The notes beneath the pieces are model-generated. The model saw only the letters and a program-made list of their open reading frames with translations. It made no database searches and was not told where the DNA came from. 8,845 nt of DNA from Anaerolineales bacterium (lineage in GTDB: Bacteria > Chloroflexota > Anaerolineae > Anaerolineales > DRMV01): assembly GCA_015494815.1 (NCBI GenBank), contig WGAK01000290.1:1-8845 (forward strand). The letters are read 5' to 3'. This document shows, piece by piece, positions 5,248 through 8,845 of the stretch; within the stretch, counting starts at the first letter, position 1; the number at the start of each line of letters is the position of its first letter. A program made the position numbers and the translations under genes.

Positions 5248-6411
5248 ATGGCCCGCGCATCGTCGCCCGCGTCGCGTCCCTTCCCCTATACTGCGGTGCT
5301 GACCGTGGCCGGGGGGCATTTCGTCCACGACACCTTCACCGCGTTTTTCGCGCCGCTGCTGCCCCTTTTGCGGGCCGAGTTGGGCCTCAGCCTGGCCGAG
5401 GCCGGCGCGCTGACCGTGTTTCGGCAGATGCCTTCGCTGCTCAACCCGCTCATCGGCTTTTGGGCCGACCGCACCCGTCGGCTGCGCTGGTTCGTGGTGC
5501 TGGCCCCGGGGCTCACGGCCACGGGCATGACCTTGCTGGGCTGGACGCACTCGTACGCGGCCTTGGCCGTGCTGCTGCTGGCCGTGGGCCTGAGCGTCGC
5601 CATGTTCCACGCACCCGCGCCCGCGCTGGTGGCGCGCCTCGCGGAGCCGCACACCGGCCGGGGCATGAGCATCTTCATGGCCGCCGGTGAACTGGGCCGC
5701 GCGGTGGGGCCGGTGCTGGCGGTGAGCGCGGTGGGCTGGTGGGGCCTGCCGGGCCTGCCGCGGTTGGCCGCGCTGGGCTGGCTGGCGTCCGCGCTGCTGT
5801 TCGTGCGCCTGGCCCGGCTGGAGCCCGTGGCCCGGCATCGCCGTTGGGACCTGCGCGCGTTGAGTCACTGGGCGGTCTCCTGGGTGCCCGCGCTGGCCGT
5901 GCTCATCGTGGGCCGGGCCTTCGTCGTCGGCGCGTTGGGTACCTTTCTGCCCACCTTTTTACACGACCAGGGCCACACGCTGCAAGCCGCGGGCTGGCGC
6001 TTCAGCCTGTATGAGGCTGCGGGCGTGGTGGGCGCGCTGCTCGCAGGCACCCTGAGCGACTTTTTGGGCCGCAAGCGCACGGTGGCCCTGACCCAGGGGT
6101 TGGCGGTGCTCTTCTTGTGGCTGTTTCTGCTCAGCCCGCCCGCCTGGCGCGTGGCGTGGTTGCTGCCTCTGGGGTTCACGGCGCTGGCCGCGCAGCCGGT
6201 CATGCTGGCCCTGGTGCAAGACCACGCGGCCGAAGCCCGGGCCACGGCCAACGGCGTGTATCTGGCGTTGAGTTTTTTGCTGCGCCCCTGGGTGGTGACC
6301 GCGGTCGGCACGTTGGGGGACTATTGGGGTCTGGCCCGCGCGTTCGGGGTTGGCGGCGGCCTGGCCCTGCTCAGCCTGCTGGCGTTGCTGTGGCTACCGG
6401 GGAAACGCTGA
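5248..6411 (+). CDS. MFS transporter, fosmidomycin-resistance (Fsr)-like
   Basis: This 387-aa protein is mostly hydrophobic and fits 12 membrane helices in two halves. It begins at an ATG preceded by AGGAGG (5238-5243), 8 nt after the dcd stop. TM1 carries HFVHDTFTAFFAPLLPLL (24-41), very like Fsr-type transporters. The cytoplasmic motif A is GFWADRTRR (70-78) and is repeated in the second half as GTLSDFLGRKR (267-277). FHAPAPALVARL (120-131) and GELGRAVGP (147-155, motif C-like) add support. Such proteins export drugs or metabolites by proton antiport. The best-known member confers fosmidomycin resistance, but the substrate here is unknown. Being in one transcript with dcd may be simple convenience. 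The family call is from recalled motifs and a generic MFS assignment is safer. Confidence 0.88.
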   Translation: MARASSPASRPFPYTAVLTVAGGHFVHDTFTAFFAPLLPLLRAELGLSLAEAGALTVFRQMPSLLNPLIGFWADRTRRLRWFVVLAPGLTATGMTLLGWTHSYAALAVLLLAVGLSVAMFHAPAPALVARLAEPHTGRGMSIFMAAGELGRAVGPVLAVSAVGWWGLPGLPRLAALGWLASALLFVRLARLEPVARHRRWDLRALSHWAVSWVPALAVLIVGRAFVVGALGTFLPTFLHDQGHTLQAAGWRFSLYEAAGVVGALLAGTLSDFLGRKRTVALTQGLAVLFLWLFLLSPPAWRVAWLLPLGFTALAAQPVMLALVQDHAAEARATANGVYLALSFLLRPWVVTAVGTLGDYWGLARAFGVGGGLALLSLLALLWLPGKR

Positions 6412-6416
6412 CCGCA

Positions 6417-6437
6417 GGCTCGCGGCCGCCGCGAGCC
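6417..6437. repeat. GC-rich hairpin between MFS gene and rlmN promoter
   Basis: GGCTCGCGG-ccg-CCGCGAGCC is a perfect 9-bp stem with a 3-nt loop, starting 5 nt after the MFS stop. No T-tract follows. It may end or protect the dcd-MFS transcript by a factor-assisted route. It lies 12 nt upstream of the rlmN -35 box, so a protein-binding role is also possible. Confidence 0.55.
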
Positions 6438-6449
6438 GCGGCGCCGCGC

Positions 6450-6478
6450 TTGACAAAGCCCTGCCCCTGGCCTACCAT
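6450..6478 (+). promoter_or_regulatory. sigma70-type promoter of rlmN
   Basis: A perfect TTGACA (6450-6455) is followed after exactly 17 nt by TACCAT (6473-6478). Transcription would begin near 6485, giving a leader of only about 20 nt that contains the ribosome binding site GGAGGTG (6494-6500). Confidence 0.72.
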
Positions 6479-6504
6479 GAGGGCGCACGGCCCGGAGGTG
6501 ACGC

Positions 6505-7599
6505 ATGGCCGCACGACCGCATGTGTATGACTGGACCCTGCCCCAATGGGAAGCCTGGGTGCAGGCCCAGGGGCAACCCGCTTACCGCGCCCGGCAGATC
6601 TGGGAGGGGCTGTATCGGCATTTGTGGACCCGGCCCGAACAGTTCAGCCCCCTGCCCAAGGCCCTGCGCGCGGCCCTGGCCGCGTCCTTCGACTTCCAAC
6701 GCCTCACCCCCGAGGCCGAGCAGGCGTCCGACGACCGCGAAACGCACAAGACCGTGTTTCGCCTGCCCGACGGCCCCGTGGTCGAGACCGTGCGGATGCG
6801 CTACGTGCGGCGGCGCACGTTGTGCATCTCCACCCAGTCGGGCTGCGCCATGGGCTGCGTGTTTTGCGCTACCGGCCAGTTGGGGCTGTTGCGCAACCTG
6901 AGCCCCGGCGAAATCGTGGAGCAGGTGCTGTATTACGCCCGCTGGCTGCGGGCCCGAGGCGAGCGGGTGACCCACATTGTGGTCATGGGCATGGGTGAGC
7001 CCTTCCACAACTACGACGCCATCCTCAAGGCCCTGGACATCCTCAACCATCCCGCGGGGTTTCGCCTGGGCGCCCGCCGCGTCACCATCTCCACCGTGGG
7101 GCTGGTGCCGCGCATCCGGCAGTTCGCCCGCGAGCGGCGTCAATACAACCTGGCCGTGTCGTTGCACGCGGCCGACGACGATTTGCGGGCCAGCCTCATC
7201 CCCGTGGCGCGGCGTTGGCCGTTGGCCGACCTGATGGACGCGGTGCGCTTCTACATCGCCCAGACGCATCGGCGGGTGACCTTCGAGTGGGCCTTGATTC
7301 ACGAGGTGAACGACACGCCCGACCAGGCGCGGGCCCTGGCCCGCTGGTTGCGCGGCATGTTGGCCCATGTGAACCTCATCCCCCTGAACCCGACGCCGGG
7401 TTACGCGGGCCGGGCCAGCCCGCGCGCGCGGGCGCGCGCGTTCTGCCAGGTGTTGGAGCAGGCCGGGGTGCCCTGCACCGTGCGCCTGCGCCGTGGCATT
7501 GACATCCAGGCCGGTTGTGGGCAGTTGGCCGGGCGGGCCCTGGCCGCGCGGCCGCGCTTCCTGGTGGGCTCCCGCCTGACCGCCGGGGAGGGCGCATGA
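6505..7599 (+). CDS. rlmN: 23S rRNA/tRNA adenine-C2 methyltransferase RlmN (radical SAM)
   Basis: This 364-aa enzyme uses radical SAM chemistry to methylate C2 of A2503 in 23S rRNA, and in many bacteria A37 of some tRNAs. Iron-sulfur ligands are Cys114, Cys118 and Cys121 in QSGCAMGCVFCATGQLG (111-127). Cys338 in RRGIDIQAGCGQL matches the methyl-carrying Cys355 of E. coli, and Cys107 matches E. coli Cys118. MGMGEP (161-166) and SLHA are further SAM-site motifs. Cfr resistance enzymes share the fold, but the length and N-terminal domain (YRARQIWEGLY, 27-37) fit RlmN. Start: ATG with GGAGGTG upstream and its own promoter. The stop overlaps the next start (ATGA), so the two are translationally coupled. 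An alternating CG run (7421-7440) encodes Arg-Ala repeats. Confidence 0.96.
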   Translation: MAARPHVYDWTLPQWEAWVQAQGQPAYRARQIWEGLYRHLWTRPEQFSPLPKALRAALAASFDFQRLTPEAEQASDDRETHKTVFRLPDGPVVETVRMRYVRRRTLCISTQSGCAMGCVFCATGQLGLLRNLSPGEIVEQVLYYARWLRARGERVTHIVVMGMGEPFHNYDAILKALDILNHPAGFRLGARRVTISTVGLVPRIRQFARERRQYNLAVSLHAADDDLRASLIPVARRWPLADLMDAVRFYIAQTHRRVTFEWALIHEVNDTPDQARALARWLRGMLAHVNLIPLNPTPGYAGRASPRARARAFCQVLEQAGVPCTVRLRRGIDIQAGCGQLAGRALAARPRFLVGSRLTAGEGA

Positions 7600-8845
7600 G
7601 CCGTGGGTCCGGGCGTCGCCGCCTGCCCTGGCGCGGGCTGCTGGAGGCGGCCTGGGTGTTGGCCGGTGTGCTGCTGACCCTGTACACCGTGCACCCCGGC
7701 CGCGGCTTGCCGCCCAGCCGCGATTCGGGCGCGTTCCTCTACATCGGCTGGCGCTGGCTGGAGGGCGACATCCCCTATCGCGATGTGTGGGACCACAAGC
7801 CGCCGGGCGTCTACGCGGTGGACGCGCTGGGGTTGCGGCTCGGCCGGGGTTCGCTGTGGGGCGTGTGGGGGATGGAAGTGCTCTTTTTGGCCGTGGCCGC
7901 GGCCGGGGGCTATGCCTTGCTGCGGCGTTGGTGGGGCGTGCCCGTTGCCTTGCTGGCCACTTATTTGTGGCTGTATACCCTGGTGTTCTTGCTGGATGGC
8001 GGCAATTTGACGCAAGAGTACGCGTTGCCGTTTCAATTTGCCATGTTCGGCCTGTGGGCCGCGGTCGCCCGGCGCCATCCATCTCCGGCTACGGCCTGGG
8101 CCGCGGCATTGGGCGTGGTCACGGCCGGGGCCTTTTTGTTCCGCCCGAACACCATCGCCCCCGCGCTGGTGGGGCTGGCGCTGTGGTGGCTCGATGCCTC
8201 GCTGCCGTGGCGGGTGCGGGCGCGGCGGACCCTGGCCTTTGGGCTGGGCTTCGGGGTGGTGGTGGGCCTGGTGGCTGCGTACTTCGCCTGGCAGCGGGCC
8301 CTGGGCGCGTTTTGGGAGCAGGCCTTCGTCTTCAACTACCTCTATGCCCAGGAGCGCGGGCTCAAGCGCCGCCTACTGGAGGTGGCTCGCGGGCTGCGGC
8401 AGTTCCCCGCGACGGGCCTGTGGCCGCTGGCCCTGCTGGGCTACGCGGCGCTGCTGGCCTGGCGGCGGGCAGCCCGGCCTGCGTGGCCGCAGTCGGTGCG
8501 CCTTCTGCTGCTGCTCACCTTCCCGGCGGAACTGGTGATGGTGGCCTTGCCGGGGCGGGGGCGCGTGCCTTACTTCACTTCCTTGCTGCCGATTTTGGCG
8601 TTGTTGGCCGCGGTGGCCCTGGCCGCGGCGCTGGACCGGCTGGACCCCGCGCCCGCGCGGCGCGCGTGGGGGCCGTGGCTGGCGGCCGGGGCCTTGTTGA
8701 CGGCCTGGGGCGGCTTGCACGCGCTGGCCTACCACGACTACCTCAAGGCCACCGCGGCCGAGCCTTCGCCCGTGGCCGCGGTGGTGGCCTATGTGCAGCA
8801 ACACACCCGGCCCGACGAGACCGTCCTGGTTATCGGGGCCGAGCC
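7596..8845 (+). CDS. GT39/ArnT-like integral membrane glycosyltransferase, 3' end outside window
   Basis: The frame stays open from the ATG at 7596 to the right edge, giving at least 416 residues with no stop. The ATG sits in ATGA, overlapping the rlmN stop, with a G-rich ribosome binding site (GGGGAGG) near 7585-7591. After a basic N-terminus comes TM1 (about 15-33), then a loop with DSGAFLYIGWRWLEGDIPYR (43-62) and DVWDHKPPG (63-71). This is characteristic of GT-C enzymes of the GT39/ArnT/PMT-like group that take sugars from polyprenyl-phosphate donors outside the membrane. Asp43 is the likely catalytic base by analogy. Many Leu/Ala/Val/Trp helices follow. The final residues (ETVLVIGAE) look like the start of the extracytoplasmic C-terminal domain. 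Acceptor and sugar are unknown. The coupling to rlmN is odd functionally. Confidence 0.88.
   Translation, partial: MSRGSGRRRLPWRGLLEAAWVLAGVLLTLYTVHPGRGLPPSRDSGAFLYIGWRWLEGDIPYRDVWDHKPPGVYAVDALGLRLGRGSLWGVWGMEVLFLAVAAAGGYALLRRWWGVPVALLATYLWLYTLVFLLDGGNLTQEYALPFQFAMFGLWAAVARRHPSPATAWAAALGVVTAGAFLFRPNTIAPALVGLALWWLDASLPWRVRARRTLAFGLGFGVVVGLVAAYFAWQRALGAFWEQAFVFNYLYAQERGLKRRLLEVARGLRQFPATGLWPLALLGYAALLAWRRAARPAWPQSVRLLLLLTFPAELVMVALPGRGRVPYFTSLLPILALLAAVALAAALDRLDPAPARRAWGPWLAAGALLTAWGGLHALAYHDYLKATAAEPSPVAAVVAYVQQHTRPDETVLVIGAE

Noticed and set aside
6472..8082. 536-codon reverse-strand open frame over rlmN and the membrane glycosyltransferase
   Set aside because: It lies opposite two clear genes, its product is rich in Pro, Arg, Ala and Gly with no recognisable domain, and high GC lowers stop frequency.

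Overview
This is a GC-rich, densely packed bacterial chromosomal window with short intergenic gaps, a strong preference for G or C at third codon positions, and purine-rich ribosome binding sites. The protein types best suggest a member of the Chloroflexota, probably Anaerolineae-like: a BMP-family lipoprotein with an Ala/Thr/Glu/Gln linker, a sulfotransferase beside a rhamnosyltransferase-type GT2, a DegV protein, and a GT39/ArnT-like membrane protein with an N-terminal 'DSGxFLYIG...DHKPP' motif. This placement is inferred from family resemblance only. No rRNA or other taxonomic marker is present.

Layout from left to right. Positions 1-180 hold the 3' end of an IS3-type transposase, cut by the window edge, with a possible right terminus of the element near 192. 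Positions 181-596 carry no gene. They contain a cluster of three consecutive inverted repeats (364-421) and a good sigma70-type promoter (500-528). Positions 597-1679 encode a BMP/PnrA-family substrate-binding lipoprotein, closed by a strong intrinsic terminator (1701-1738). Positions 1790-4547 hold a rightward three-gene run: a PAPS-dependent sulfotransferase, a GT2 glycosyltransferase overlapping it by 11 nt, and a DegV/FakB-type fatty-acid-binding protein. After a 107-nt gap with a perfect TATAAT embedded in a symmetric dyad come dcd (dCTP deaminase) and a fosmidomycin-resistance-like MFS transporter, 8 nt apart. A hairpin and a second clear promoter (TTGACA-N17-TACCAT) precede rlmN. The rlmN stop overlaps the start of a multi-spanning GT39-like glycosyltransferase that runs off the right edge.

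All genes are on the + strand. Most are ordinary housekeeping or envelope functions: solute uptake, fatty-acid handling, pyrimidine nucleotide supply, rRNA modification and efflux. The most coherent functional unit is the sulfotransferase-GT2 pair, which probably builds and sulfates a surface or exported glycan. The C-terminal GT-C protein could belong to the same envelope-glycan theme, but it sits in a different transcription unit. I see no CRISPR array, tRNA, phage module, toxin-antitoxin pair or convincing novel defence system. The items most worth checking are the apparent His-to-Tyr change at the expected catalytic position of the sulfotransferase, the dyad around the dcd -10 box and the hairpin cluster upstream of the lipoprotein gene.
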